Shown here in pieces: positions 6,273 through 13,356 of a DNA stretch of 64,000 nucleotides. Positions within the stretch are counted from its first letter, which is position 1, and every line of letters begins with the position of its first letter. The stretch spans positions 372,001-436,000 of the forward strand of contig NZ_JAJTTH010000002.1 of the NCBI RefSeq assembly GCF_021341665.1, read 5' to 3'. The translations under genes and the position numbers were made by a program. Origin of the DNA: Pseudomonas sp. Au-Pse12. GTDB taxonomy: Bacteria > Pseudomonadota > Gammaproteobacteria > Pseudomonadales > Pseudomonadaceae. The notes beneath the pieces are model-generated. The model did not search any database, had not been told where the DNA came from, and worked only from the letters and a program-made list of their open reading frames with translations.

Positions 6273-9173
6273 TCAGTAGCCCAATGCCAACCAGTGATAA
6301 CCAACTGTAGGCATACCTGTCCCATATCCGTTAAGACGGAAGCGACCAGGCGTATCTTTTTGTGCCCCTGCTCCAACAAATACACTCCCGCCCGACTGTA
6401 CGCCATCAGCCGTAACTAATACGTTCATGCAAGAACTAGGGAAGGCCATCGGAAACTGAACCAGTGCCGACTGGTCGTCGAGCGAACCCGCGTAGTAACC
6501 CCACTGAATGACCAGCCCCCCAAGCCACGTTGGGAAAGCGATATAGCCATTTGTGGCAAGGCTCACCGCAAACCCGAAACGGAGTTTCTTGGGTGTCGCT
6601 ATGACGGCGTCATCAGTGCCAGCGCTTAGCTGTGTCAGAGTCGCAATCTTTGCCGTGCCTTGGTTGTTTTCCGTGGCCTGAGCCGCCAGTGGGGCCAATG
6701 CAGCAATATCAATGTTTCCCTGGTTGACGGGCGCATTCCAGGCCTTGATGCACCACATCACCGCCAAGTTGCGCGGACGGGTTTCAGTACCGCCTGCAGC
6801 TCCCGTCGCCACTACCTGGCCTTGATTGCCTGCCGACCATGCGTTACCACCAGTTCCGACGGTCGAATTCAGCATAATTGCCGGTGAGTTCACATGCGTA
6901 TGGCTCCTGAACTCGTCAGCCTGAGAGCTACCCATCAAGCGACCGACGTCAACCCCACGCCCGTGGTCCCAGCCCCGCAGGAACTCGCCCCGCGACTCTG
7001 GCAGACGGAAGTTGCCAGCACCCTCATCACCTTTGTTGAAGTTGGTCCCCAGATACACCGCGAGATCGGGATAAGCGGCAATGCTTTGCACGCTACCGTT
7101 GAGTTCAAGGTAGCCCGGTGGAACCTCAGCCTTGGGAAATGGAATGATGGCGCCGACAGGGTGCGCAGACTTGAGTGCTGCCAGCTCCTTTACCAACGCT
7201 GCTACGTCGATATTTCCCTGATTGACTGGTGCGTTCCAAGCCTTGATGCACCACATGACAGAGAGGTTGCGCGGACGGGTTTCAGCCCCCCCAGTCGGGC
7301 TAGTCGGCTGGGTCAGTTCTCCAACTTTCGCTCCGTTGTGCAACGGCCCAGAAGACCCGCCGCTGCCGTATGTATTTTGATTACCGATAGGATGGGTGTG
7401 CGACTTGAACTCATCAGCCTGCCAAGTGCCAAGAGCACGCCCAACATCCACACCGCGCCCATGGTCCCATCCCCGCAAGAACTCCCCCCGGGACTCAGGC
7501 AACCGGAAGTTCCCTGCGCCTTCATCGCCCTTGTTGAAGGTGGTCCCGAGATAGGCCGCGAGATCGGGATAAGCGGCAATACTTTGCACGCTACCGTTGA
7601 GTTCAAGGTAGCCCGCTGGAACCTCAGCCTTGGGAAATGGAAGGATGGCGCCGACAGGGTGCGCAGACTTGAGTGCTGCCAGCTCCTTTACCAGCGCTGC
7701 TACGTCGATATTTCCCTGATTAACCGGAGCACCCCAGGCCTTAATGCACCACATGACCGCAAGGCTGCGGGGGCGGGTTTCTGTCGAAGTTCGCACAACC
7801 CGGGACGCATCAAACGTCAAGAGACTGGTATTGCTGTCTATCGTGGGGCTAGAAACCTGAGGGCTTCCCGGCTGTGATCCAAACACCCCAATGGGAGAAG
7901 CATTTACACCATCCGTCGCAACCGATCCTGTAATGTTCTGCAGGGCATCGAGCTGGTAGCTGCCGACTCCCCGTCCCAGATCAACACCTCGCCCATGATC
8001 CCACCCCCGCAAGAACTCGCCCCGGGACTCGGGCAGGCGAAAGTTTCCAGCCCCCTCGTCGCCCTTGTTGAAAGTGCTCCCCAGATACGCTGCCAGATCT
8101 GGATAAGCCGCAATGCTCTGCACACTGCCATCAATTTCCAGAAACCCCGGCGGCACGCTGGCCCTGGGAAACGCCACCATCGAGCCCACCGGCAAGGATG
8201 ACGACTGCGCCACTATCGACTCGATCTCAGCCTTGGTGTAGGTGTCGGTAATGCCATGCCCGGCCAGGGTGCTCGGGTTGGTCCCGGCGATCACGCGGCC
8301 GTACTTGTCGACCGTGACATTGGCATAGGAGCCCGCGCTGATACCGGTTCGCCCTATGGCCATCTCGAAGGCCAGCGGCGTGGTGCCGAGGGCAATCGGT
8401 CCGTCGGTGACTAACTGCCAGACGCTGTCGCCGTTGACCGTGCCCTTTTCGATGCTGACGAACAGCCCGGGGGTGACCTCCAGGCTGGTGTCAGCATCCT
8501 GGGCACGGGTCCAGACGCCCGTCGACGACACGACATACAGCCCATTGTCCTTGGCCTGGGCCTGGTTTTTCACCAGCACCCGGGCATCGGCCGGCAGCAG
8601 CACCCCGTCGATGGTCTGAATCCCGCTCAAGGCGATATTGGCGGTGGTGGCCACCACCGCCGAGTGCTTGAAGTCCAGCTTGGCCAGGGCCTCGATCACC
8701 GCACTGTCGACATACTCGCGAGTCGCCAGCACCACCGCCGGATCGATCTTCAACACGATCTGCGCGGTGTTGGCGACGATGAAGTTCATGCGAATGACTT
8801 GGGTCTTGCCGGTGCCCTGGGCCAGCAGGGGCTTGAAGCTCGGGGCGCAGTTGGCCACCGCCACCAGGTCGCCGTCGGCGTCGAACAGGCCAATCTCGCG
8901 GATCCAGCGCCCACCGACATCAGGCGGAATCACCTGCTCGGTGATGATGATGTTGGGGTTGGCCGGGTCGGTGCGCACCTGGTTGACCGGGGCGCGGCGC
9001 CATTCGTTGATCAGCTTGGTCTGGGTCCGGTTCGGAATGGGGTCGGTGCCGTTGGCATCCCCTACCGCCATGTCCTTGAAGGTCCAGGGCGTGCCCAGGG
9101 CGGTGGCGTTGGCCTGTTTCGCCTCGCCCACCGCAGTGAGGATGGCAAAGAACTGACTGTTGGAATCGATCAT
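6273..9173 (-). CDS. Tail fibre / receptor-binding protein with three collar modules
   Basis: A 966-residue fibre that recognises the target cell surface (usually LPS for R-tailocins). Residues 1-150 are the conserved phage tail-collar fibre N-domain that docks to the baseplate (MIDSNSQFFAILTAVGEAKQ). Residues about 165-275 form a beta-rich spacer. Three tandem tail-collar modules follow at about 329-506, 507-672 and 673-828, each with GNFRLPESRGEFLRGWDHGR and ending TRPR(S/N)L(A/S)VMWCIKAW. Residues about 870-966 form a distinct tip. The ATG at 9173 overlaps the 3' end of gpI by four bases. R-pyocin fibres are shorter (about 700 residues), so the module gain is notable. Confidence 0.92.
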   Translation of the reverse strand: MIDSNSQFFAILTAVGEAKQANATALGTPWTFKDMAVGDANGTDPIPNRTQTKLINEWRRAPVNQVRTDPANPNIIITEQVIPPDVGGRWIREIGLFDADGDLVAVANCAPSFKPLLAQGTGKTQVIRMNFIVANTAQIVLKIDPAVVLATREYVDSAVIEALAKLDFKHSAVVATTANIALSGIQTIDGVLLPADARVLVKNQAQAKDNGLYVVSSTGVWTRAQDADTSLEVTPGLFVSIEKGTVNGDSVWQLVTDGPIALGTTPLAFEMAIGRTGISAGSYANVTVDKYGRVIAGTNPSTLAGHGITDTYTKAEIESIVAQSSSLPVGSMVAFPRASVPPGFLEIDGSVQSIAAYPDLAAYLGSTFNKGDEGAGNFRLPESRGEFLRGWDHGRGVDLGRGVGSYQLDALQNITGSVATDGVNASPIGVFGSQPGSPQVSSPTIDSNTSLLTFDASRVVRTSTETRPRSLAVMWCIKAWGAPVNQGNIDVAALVKELAALKSAHPVGAILPFPKAEVPAGYLELNGSVQSIAAYPDLAAYLGTTFNKGDEGAGNFRLPESRGEFLRGWDHGRGVDVGRALGTWQADEFKSHTHPIGNQNTYGSGGSSGPLHNGAKVGELTQPTSPTGGAETRPRNLSVMWCIKAWNAPVNQGNIDVAALVKELAALKSAHPVGAIIPFPKAEVPPGYLELNGSVQSIAAYPDLAVYLGTNFNKGDEGAGNFRLPESRGEFLRGWDHGRGVDVGRLMGSSQADEFRSHTHVNSPAIMLNSTVGTGGNAWSAGNQGQVVATGAAGGTETRPRNLAVMWCIKAWNAPVNQGNIDIAALAPLAAQATENNQGTAKIATLTQLSAGTDDAVIATPKKLRFGFAVSLATNGYIAFPTWLGGLVIQWGYYAGSLDDQSALVQFPMAFPSSCMNVLVTADGVQSGGSVFVGAGAQKDTPGRFRLNGYGTGMPTVGYHWLALGY
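6690..8189 (-). repeat. Three tandem collar-module repeats inside the fibre gene
   Basis: Copies at about 8189-7656, 7655-7158 and 7157-6690. Copies 2 and 3 are nearly identical in DNA over stretches of well over 100 bases (compare 7064-7223 with 7551-7710), while copy 1 is more diverged. Between modules, the His-rich or Gly-rich inserts (SHTHPIGN, SHTHVNSP) differ. High DNA identity points to recent duplication or gene conversion. Confidence 0.85.
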
Positions 9174-9775
9174 GAGTACACATCCAGGGTGTCTGTTTCA
9201 TCAATGCACATGACCTGGCCATAACGGCCGGTCACTTCAATATCGCGGGGTGTCGGGGGGTAGACGTCGAGCACTTCGCCCTGGTCCACGTAGGCGCCGT
9301 AGCCGATCACCCCGGTGGTTTCCAGGCTGATGGCCAGGCCTGTCATGTGCCGGCTGACAGGCCGGGCGTCATCGATCAGCCGGGTCAGCTCCTGGTACAT
9401 CTCCTCGGTGATACCGGTGTCCAGCACCCCGACTTTCAGGGCAAAGGTGGCAGGTTCACCCAATGGGAGCATTTGCCACCATTCGACCACTTCGATCAGG
9501 TAGCCCAGCGGTTCCACCACTCGCCGCAGCGCACCGAGGGTGCCTTTGCGGGCGTGGATGAAGTAGGAGGCGCGAATGGCGTTGCGCTTGACCGCCTCGC
9601 TCCAGCGCGGGTCCCAGCGATCCACCGACCAGGCCCAGGCCAGTTGCGGCAGCAGGTGCACCGGGCAAGTCGAGGGGTTGTACAGCGTGCGCAACATGGT
9701 GGCGGTGTCACCGGCGTGGGTCGCCTCCAGGGCGCGCTCCAGCGGTGTGCTGTTGTTCGGCAGCAGGCGGGTCAT
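9170..9775 (-). CDS. Baseplate/tail protein I (gpI-like)
   Basis: 201 residues from the ATG at 9775 (MTRLLPNNSTPLERALEATH); upstream in-frame codons belong to the gpJ overlap region. Family features are visible: LPQLAWAWSVDRWDP, then AIRASYFIHARKGTLGALRR. In P2, gpI is a baseplate wedge component that links gpJ to the fibre. It is one base downstream of gpJ and overlaps the fibre start, consistent with stoichiometric coupling of wedge proteins. Confidence 0.92.
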   Translation of the reverse strand: MTRLLPNNSTPLERALEATHAGDTATMLRTLYNPSTCPVHLLPQLAWAWSVDRWDPRWSEAVKRNAIRASYFIHARKGTLGALRRVVEPLGYLIEVVEWWQMLPLGEPATFALKVGVLDTGITEEMYQELTRLIDDARPVSRHMTGLAISLETTGVIGYGAYVDQGEVLDVYPPTPRDIEVTGRYGQVMCIDETDTLDVYS

Positions 9776-9776
9776 A

Positions 9777-10658
9777 TCAGCTCCCCAAGGTGACGCTGTA
9801 GCCGGTGCAGTACGCCGCCTGGGCCTTGGTCGGGACGACGTCCTGCCAGCCCGGCAGATCGACCCGGGCCACGCCGGCCACATGCAGCTGGGCATCGATG
9901 GCTGAACGCGCCACTTCGATGCCCAGGCGCCGGCGTGGGTTGACCCAGGCGGCCAGCTTGCGCTCGGCCTCGGCCAGGGCGGCGTCGCTTTCAGGCCCCG
10001 GGCCTTTCATGTGCAGCACCGCGTCGATGCGATACGGCAGGACCTGGGCACTGTTCACCGTGACCCGATCCCCCAGCGGTCGCACGTCCTCATCGTTGAG
10101 CGCCGCGGCCACCGTCGCCAGCAGTTCAGCCGGGGCGGTACCATCACCTTCCAGGCTCAGCACGGTGACCGTGACACAGGCCGGCGAGGGGCTTTCGGCC
10201 TCGGCATCCGCGACCCGCGCCGAGGCATTGCGGGCATGCAGGATGTAGCTGTTGCGCGGCCCGGCGGTGGTCAGCCCTTCATAGGCCAACTGCACACGTT
10301 CGCGCAGCGCGTCATCGGCTTCCTTGATCTCCGCCAGCGGCGGCACCGCTTGCGGGTCAGCCGCCTGAATCACCAGGCGCTGCAGATTGACGTTGGCCGC
10401 CAGGTGATCCAGGTCCGTGCCCTTGGCATGGGCCAGCAGCAGCGCCTTCGCCGCATCGTTGACCCGGGCCCGCAACAGCATGTCCCCGTAGGCGGACAGT
10501 TCCAGCTGCTTGGTGACGGGGTCGCTTTCCAGGCGGACCGTCCAGTTGTCGCCCATGTAGCGGCGAAAGGTCGCCAGCTTGCCCTGATACAGTTCTTCAA
10601 AATCCAGGGCTTCCAGCACCTGCGGCGCCGGCAGTGCCGACAAATCCAGCATGCTCAT
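9777..10658 (-). CDS. Baseplate assembly protein J (gpJ-like)
   Basis: 293 residues, the usual length of P2-type gpJ, the main baseplate wedge protein. It begins MSMLDLSALPAPQVLEALDF, followed by the family pattern FEELYQGKLATFR and later YGDMLLRARVNDAAKALLLA and RERVQLAYEGLTTAGPRNSY. The start overlaps the gpW stop by four bases (ATGA type). It lies in the V-W-J-I baseplate block typical of P2-like tails and R-pyocins. Confidence 0.95.
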   Translation of the reverse strand: MSMLDLSALPAPQVLEALDFEELYQGKLATFRRYMGDNWTVRLESDPVTKQLELSAYGDMLLRARVNDAAKALLLAHAKGTDLDHLAANVNLQRLVIQAADPQAVPPLAEIKEADDALRERVQLAYEGLTTAGPRNSYILHARNASARVADAEAESPSPACVTVTVLSLEGDGTAPAELLATVAAALNDEDVRPLGDRVTVNSAQVLPYRIDAVLHMKGPGPESDAALAEAERKLAAWVNPRRRLGIEVARSAIDAQLHVAGVARVDLPGWQDVVPTKAQAAYCTGYSVTLGS

Positions 10659-10981
10659 GCCGTCACCTCCACAACCGTGTCGTTACCCAGGTAGCGGCCC
10701 GTCAGTTGAAAACTGACCTGGCCATTGACCACCGCTACCACCGTTACCCGCTCCAGCTTCAACCGCGGCTCCCAGCGCAACAGCGCCCGGGCCACTTCAG
10801 CCTGCACCGCGCTCTTCCACCCGCCGGTCACTGGCAGGTCGACATAACGGCGCAGGTTGCTGCCGTATTCCGGGCGCATCCGCCGGCTGCCCAGCGGCGT
10901 GGTCAGGATGTCCTCGATGGACTGCCGCAAATGCTCGATGCCGGACAGCGGCAAGCCGGTACGGCGATCCATTCCGATCAT
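10655..10981 (-). CDS. Baseplate protein W (gpW, T4 gp25-like)
   Basis: 108 residues with the GPW/gp25 signature: MIGMDRRTGLPLSGIEHLRQ, then SIEDILTTPLGSRRMRPEYG and an ALLRWEPRLKLERV segment. Gp25-like proteins start sheath polymerisation at the baseplate. The position between the small 67-codon gene and gpJ is standard apart from that extra ORF. Overlap with gpJ suggests translational coupling. Confidence 0.95.
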   Translation of the reverse strand: MIGMDRRTGLPLSGIEHLRQSIEDILTTPLGSRRMRPEYGSNLRRYVDLPVTGGWKSAVQAEVARALLRWEPRLKLERVTVVAVVNGQVSFQLTGRYLGNDTVVEVTA

Positions 10982-10985
10982 CGTG

Positions 10986-11189
10986 TTACTCCTGCATCTG
11001 AAAGTCCGGGTGCTGCTCCAGGTAGTCCCGGGCCAGGCTGTCGTCCACCGGTGCCGATACGGCCCCTGCGACCACCTGCAGCTCGCGACCGTCCGCCAGG
11101 ATCAGCGTGCGTGAGGCATAGCGGGTATCGCGAAACACCAGCACAGCAGTGCCCGCCGAGCGGCCAGGCTTTTTTTTCGGGATTGCCAT
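10986..11189 (-). CDS. Small conserved-looking tailocin protein, function unknown
   Basis: 67 residues from the ATG at 11189, preceded by GGAGAG; the ORF extends upstream to 11276 but without a good ribosome site. The sequence starts MAIPKKKPGRSAGTAVLVFR and ends LARDYLEQHPDFQMQE, so it has a basic N-terminus and a small beta-rich, acidic-ended body. I do not recognise the family. It sits tightly between gpV and gpW (4 bases before gpW), where the basic R-pyocin order has no gene. It could be a small baseplate/spike accessory. Confidence 0.65.
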   Translation of the reverse strand: MAIPKKKPGRSAGTAVLVFRDTRYASRTLILADGRELQVVAGAVSAPVDDSLARDYLEQHPDFQMQE

Positions 11190-11280
11190 ATTTCTCTCCG
11201 GGTATAAAAAATCCGCACTGGGCGGATTGATCGGGTTGATCTGCGTGAGGGGGGCGCTGCCGGCGCTGATGGCCAAGGCA

Positions 11281-11871
11281 TCACTGAGGCGTTGCAGTGG
11301 ATCCGGGGCCGGGCATCACCCCCAGGTGGGTATGGGTCGAACCGACATTCACCCCGTTGTGCTGCAAGCTCGCACCGTTGATTCGCACGTCGCCATTCAA
11401 GGTGATTGCCCCCGTCAGGGTGATGCTGTCGGCCTTGCCGGCAATGCTGCTGTCCGTGACCAACGCCGAGCTGGCGCCGACCTGAATCGCCACCGTGCCA
11501 GTGGGCAGGCTGATGCTGTAGCTCTTGGCCTGCCAGTCGTAGATCAGCGAGCCGCCATCATCGAAACGCCAGACCTCGACATGCTCGCGGTTGTCCGGTT
11601 GGGCACCGGCATCGCCATACAGGCCTGGTACGAAGGTGCCCTGCGCCGGCTCGCCACTGGGGCTGATCAGCACGCCCTGTTCGCCCAGGCTCGGCGCCCG
11701 CCAGTGACGGGCCTTGCCGGCGGCCTGGCTATGCCAGCGAAGCCAGGCGCTGGTCCAGCCAGCCCCATCGCAAACCCGCACTCGGCCAGCGGCAAGGTCG
11801 ACGCCGACGACACTGCAAGGAAGGATCAGGCCGGCGATCATGCGGTCGTGGGTTGCGCTGACGTAACTCAC
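11281..11871 (-). CDS. Baseplate assembly protein V / tail spike (gpV-like)
   Basis: 196 residues. Start MSYVSATHDRMIAGLILPCS and the OB-fold body with GEQGVLISPSGEPAQGTFVP mark it as P2 gpV/Mu gp45-like. The C-terminal region (ITLTGAITLNGDVRINGASL, then THTHLGVMPGPGSTATPQ) is a beta-helix spike, and the HTH-containing tail resembles spikes that bind a metal ion at the tip. Gp45-type spikes pierce the outer membrane. It overlaps the upstream unknown gene by four bases. A 91-base gap without a clear gene separates it from the 67-codon ORF. Confidence 0.93.
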   Translation of the reverse strand: MSYVSATHDRMIAGLILPCSVVGVDLAAGRVRVCDGAGWTSAWLRWHSQAAGKARHWRAPSLGEQGVLISPSGEPAQGTFVPGLYGDAGAQPDNREHVEVWRFDDGGSLIYDWQAKSYSISLPTGTVAIQVGASSALVTDSSIAGKADSITLTGAITLNGDVRINGASLQHNGVNVGSTHTHLGVMPGPGSTATPQ

Positions 11872-12389
11872 GACAGGTGCTCCGGCGACTGGTAATCACC
11901 TTCGTGGCCAGGCCCCGTATCGGGACTGAAACCCAATACCAGCGTTCCCGGGGGTTGCTTGGCCCAGGGCCATTGCTCCTGGCCGAGGTAGATGGACTGC
12001 TGCCATTGCACGGTCCACTCGGTTTTCGCTGTCGGATCCACGGCCGTGCCGGCAGGTTTTGCCCACACCGCCGTGGCGCTGCCGACAGCGTCGAGGTTCC
12101 AGTACTGGCAACGCAGCAGGTCCATGAGCTGCGCCGCCAGAGTGACGGCCTGCAGCGAGGCCTGTAAAACGCTCGGATCCACCCGTACACGGGCTTCAAA
12201 GGTTGTCAGCAGGCAACTGCGACCGTCGCCAGGGTCTGCTCCCGGATCCATGCCGGTGATTGCCCAGTAAATCGCTGTCTGCGCGGAGCCATCAACCCGC
12301 GAGGGGAATGCTTCGACAGTCTGCAGATGCGGCATGGCCGTCTTGATCGTCGACGTGATGGCGTCAGGTAGCTGCGTGAGTACGCTCAT
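11868..12389 (-). CDS. Tailocin structural-region protein, unknown (PA0615-like position)
   Basis: 173 residues, beginning MSVLTQLPDAITSTIKTAMP, with a central YWAITGMDPGADPGDGRSCL and ending in a Gly/Pro-rich tail (PGTLVLGFSPDTGPGHEGDY). It lies between holin and gpV, where R-pyocin clusters have an unnamed conserved gene. Length and place could fit a tail-completion or tail-terminator-like protein, but no diagnostic motif is visible. Overlap with gpV by four bases indicates it belongs to the baseplate transcription unit. Confidence 0.8.
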   Translation of the reverse strand: MSVLTQLPDAITSTIKTAMPHLQTVEAFPSRVDGSAQTAIYWAITGMDPGADPGDGRSCLLTTFEARVRVDPSVLQASLQAVTLAAQLMDLLRCQYWNLDAVGSATAVWAKPAGTAVDPTAKTEWTVQWQQSIYLGQEQWPWAKQPPGTLVLGFSPDTGPGHEGDYQSPEHLS

Positions 12390-12419
12390 GGTCTGCTTCC
12401 AAGTCTGCTTGCAGGATCA

Positions 12420-12461
12420 GGTCGAAACGGCCGAGGCAGCGTAGGCCCGGCCGTTTCGACC
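12420..12461. other. 14-bp perfect inverted repeat between holin and next gene
   Basis: GGTCGAAACGGCCG (12420-12433) is the exact reverse complement of 12448-12461, with a 14-base loop. There is no T run after it on either strand, so it is not a typical intrinsic terminator. It could be an RNA processing or stability element, or a protein site, in the 99-base gap between holin and the next gene. Confidence 0.6.
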
Positions 12462-12488
12462 GTGTTGAGGGGGTCCTCGCCCAGAAAC

Positions 12489-12839
12489 TCAAGGCTGATC
12501 CGAATGCGAATCCCGGGAAGGCGGTTCGCAGACCCCGATGCGCTTGGCCGCCCAGCGCTCGTAGAGGCCGATGGCGACGTCGGCGCCGGCCATGGCGGTC
12601 AGGCAACCGAAGGCGCAGGCGGTCCAGATCGAGACGCCGGCGGCATACAGCAGCATGATTGCCGAGACCCCGCAGACCACGCAGGCCCCAGAGCGCAGCG
12701 CCAGGCGCCGCAACAGCGACCAGCCACGGGCGCCCTCCTTGTCGGCACGCCACATTTCGCCGGAAACGCCACCGACCAGCGCCAGGACGATGACCAGCCA
12801 GATCGGCATGTCCAGCAACGCTTGTTGCTCGTTTGTCAT
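12489..12839 (-). CDS. Holin
   Basis: 116 residues with at least two hydrophobic segments: about 12-28 (IWLVIVLALVGGVSGEMW) and about 49-72 (ACVVCGVSAIMLLYAAGVSI), with a further weak one around 75-90 and a charged C-terminus. This is the pattern of small phage holins found first in Pseudomonas tailocin operons (PA0614 position). It permeabilises the inner membrane so the lytic enzyme, encoded beyond the left edge, can reach peptidoglycan and release the particles. A strong sigma70-type promoter lies just upstream. Confidence 0.85.
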   Translation of the reverse strand: MTNEQQALLDMPIWLVIVLALVGGVSGEMWRADKEGARGWSLLRRLALRSGACVVCGVSAIMLLYAAGVSIWTACAFGCLTAMAGADVAIGLYERWAAKRIGVCEPPSRDSHSDQP

Positions 12840-12879
12840 TCACGTCTCCCGTGCGGATTGAGGCCAGCGAAATGGCCAG

Positions 12880-12908
12880 TTGATAGAAGTCTGATAACGA
12901 TGTTTCAA
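12880..12908 (-). promoter_or_regulatory. Predicted sigma70 promoter of the tailocin structural operon
   Basis: On the minus strand TTGAAA (complement of 12903-12908), a 17-base spacer, then TATCAA (complement of 12880-12885). It lies about 40 bases upstream of the holin ATG and downstream of the terminator at 12952-12975. It contains no ATGCAT motif of the kind seen at the repressor region. Confidence 0.6.
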
Positions 12909-12951
12909 AGGGTCCCTGTCTGTTGGCGGCCCACATTAGGCAGGCATTCCA

Positions 12952-12975
12952 AAAAGCCCGGTCGCCCGGGCTTTT
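12952..12975. terminator. Strong bidirectional terminator hairpin
   Basis: AAAAGCCCGG (12952-12961), loop TCGC, CCGGGCTTTT (12966-12975); a 10-bp stem with A/T tails on both sides. It lies exactly at the stop codon of the 53-codon ORF on the minus strand and ahead of the holin promoter. Confidence 0.85.
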
Positions 12976-13136
12976 CAGTAATGCAAACCTTGGTCTTTCG
13001 GCACTACTGGTGCGGTACGGACCCATTCAAATTGTTCCTCCGACCGCGACCCTGTCCGCCGGATAACTGCTTCTGGTGCTTTACGCTGCACACCCGGGTC
13101 AGTTGCCAACCCTCTGAACCGTCGAGGCCGGTTCAT
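12975..13136 (-). CDS. Small basic protein (53 aa) in the tailocin control region
   Basis: Candidate gene from the ATG at 13136, which has AAAGG seven bases upstream (the in-frame ATG at 13217 is inside the promoter). The product, MNRPRRFRGLATDPGVQRKA to VPKDQGLHY, is Arg/Lys-rich and has no recognised domain. It lies about 55 bases after a near-consensus promoter that overlaps repressor-type repeats, and its stop falls at a strong terminator, so it looks like a self-contained unit. In P. aeruginosa the activator PrtN is made under PrtR control, but this ORF does not resemble what I know of PrtN. It could also be a non-coding leader. Confidence 0.5.
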   Translation of the reverse strand: MNRPRRFRGLATDPGVQRKAPEAVIRRTGSRSEEQFEWVRTAPVVPKDQGLHY

Positions 13137-13198
13137 CGCTGCCTTTGCTTTGCCACTAAAGAGCGTCGTTGCAGCCGTTGCTGAACGGCTTGAGATGG

Positions 13199-13227
13199 AT
13201 AATATGCATTCATGCATATGCAGTCAA
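13199..13227 (-). promoter_or_regulatory. Near-consensus sigma70 promoter under repressor-type repeats
   Basis: Minus strand: TTGACT (complement of 13222-13227), 17-base spacer, TATTAT (complement of 13199-13204). The spacer itself is built of GCATATGCATGAATGCA, so a repressor bound to the ATGCAT repeats would block it. Predicted transcript start is near 13192. Confidence 0.75.
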
Positions 13228-13289
13228 TGCGTAAATGCATTTATTTATGCGTAAGAATTGCGCGAATGCATGGATGCCGCATAAATGCA
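13204..13289. promoter_or_regulatory. Operator cluster of ATGCAT/ATGCGT repeats
   Basis: ATGCAT occurs at 13204, 13212, 13235 and 13266 and ATGCGT at 13227 and 13247, with GCATAAATGC at 13279-13288. The palindromes are spread over 86 bases upstream of and within the promoter at 13199-13227. The same core recurs at the repressor's own start, so it is the probable binding site of the adjacent LexA/CI-type repressor. Confidence 0.6.
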
Positions 13290-13312
13290 GGGGCGGGGGA
13301 TTTTTCGAGGGC

Positions 13313-13340
13313 AAAAAAAAGCCCGCTCGGTGGCGGGCTT
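13313..13340 (-). terminator. Terminator of the repressor gene
   Basis: AAGCCCGC (complement arm 13333-13340) / GCGGGCTT (arm 13319-13326) with six-base loop, followed on the minus strand by eight T (13320-13313). It begins 17 bases past the repressor stop. Confidence 0.85.
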
Positions 13341-13356
13341 GTCTGACGCTGATGGC

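Noticed and set aside
6690..8189. Repeats considered as CRISPR or satellite DNA
   Set aside because: Units of about 500 bases stay in frame and encode tail-collar domains.
12364..13026. 220-codon minus-strand ORF overlapping holin
   Set aside because: Out of frame with holin; crosses the terminator and promoter; Arg-rich low-complexity product typical of a shadow frame.
12975..13217. Longer 80-codon form of the small control-region ORF
   Set aside because: Its ATG at 13217 lies in the promoter spacer upstream of the predicted transcript start; the ATG at 13136 with AAAGG fits better.
12840..13356. prtN-like activator gene
   Set aside because: Looked for between repressor and holin; no ORF of suitable length or similarity was seen. 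Only the 53-codon ORF remains.
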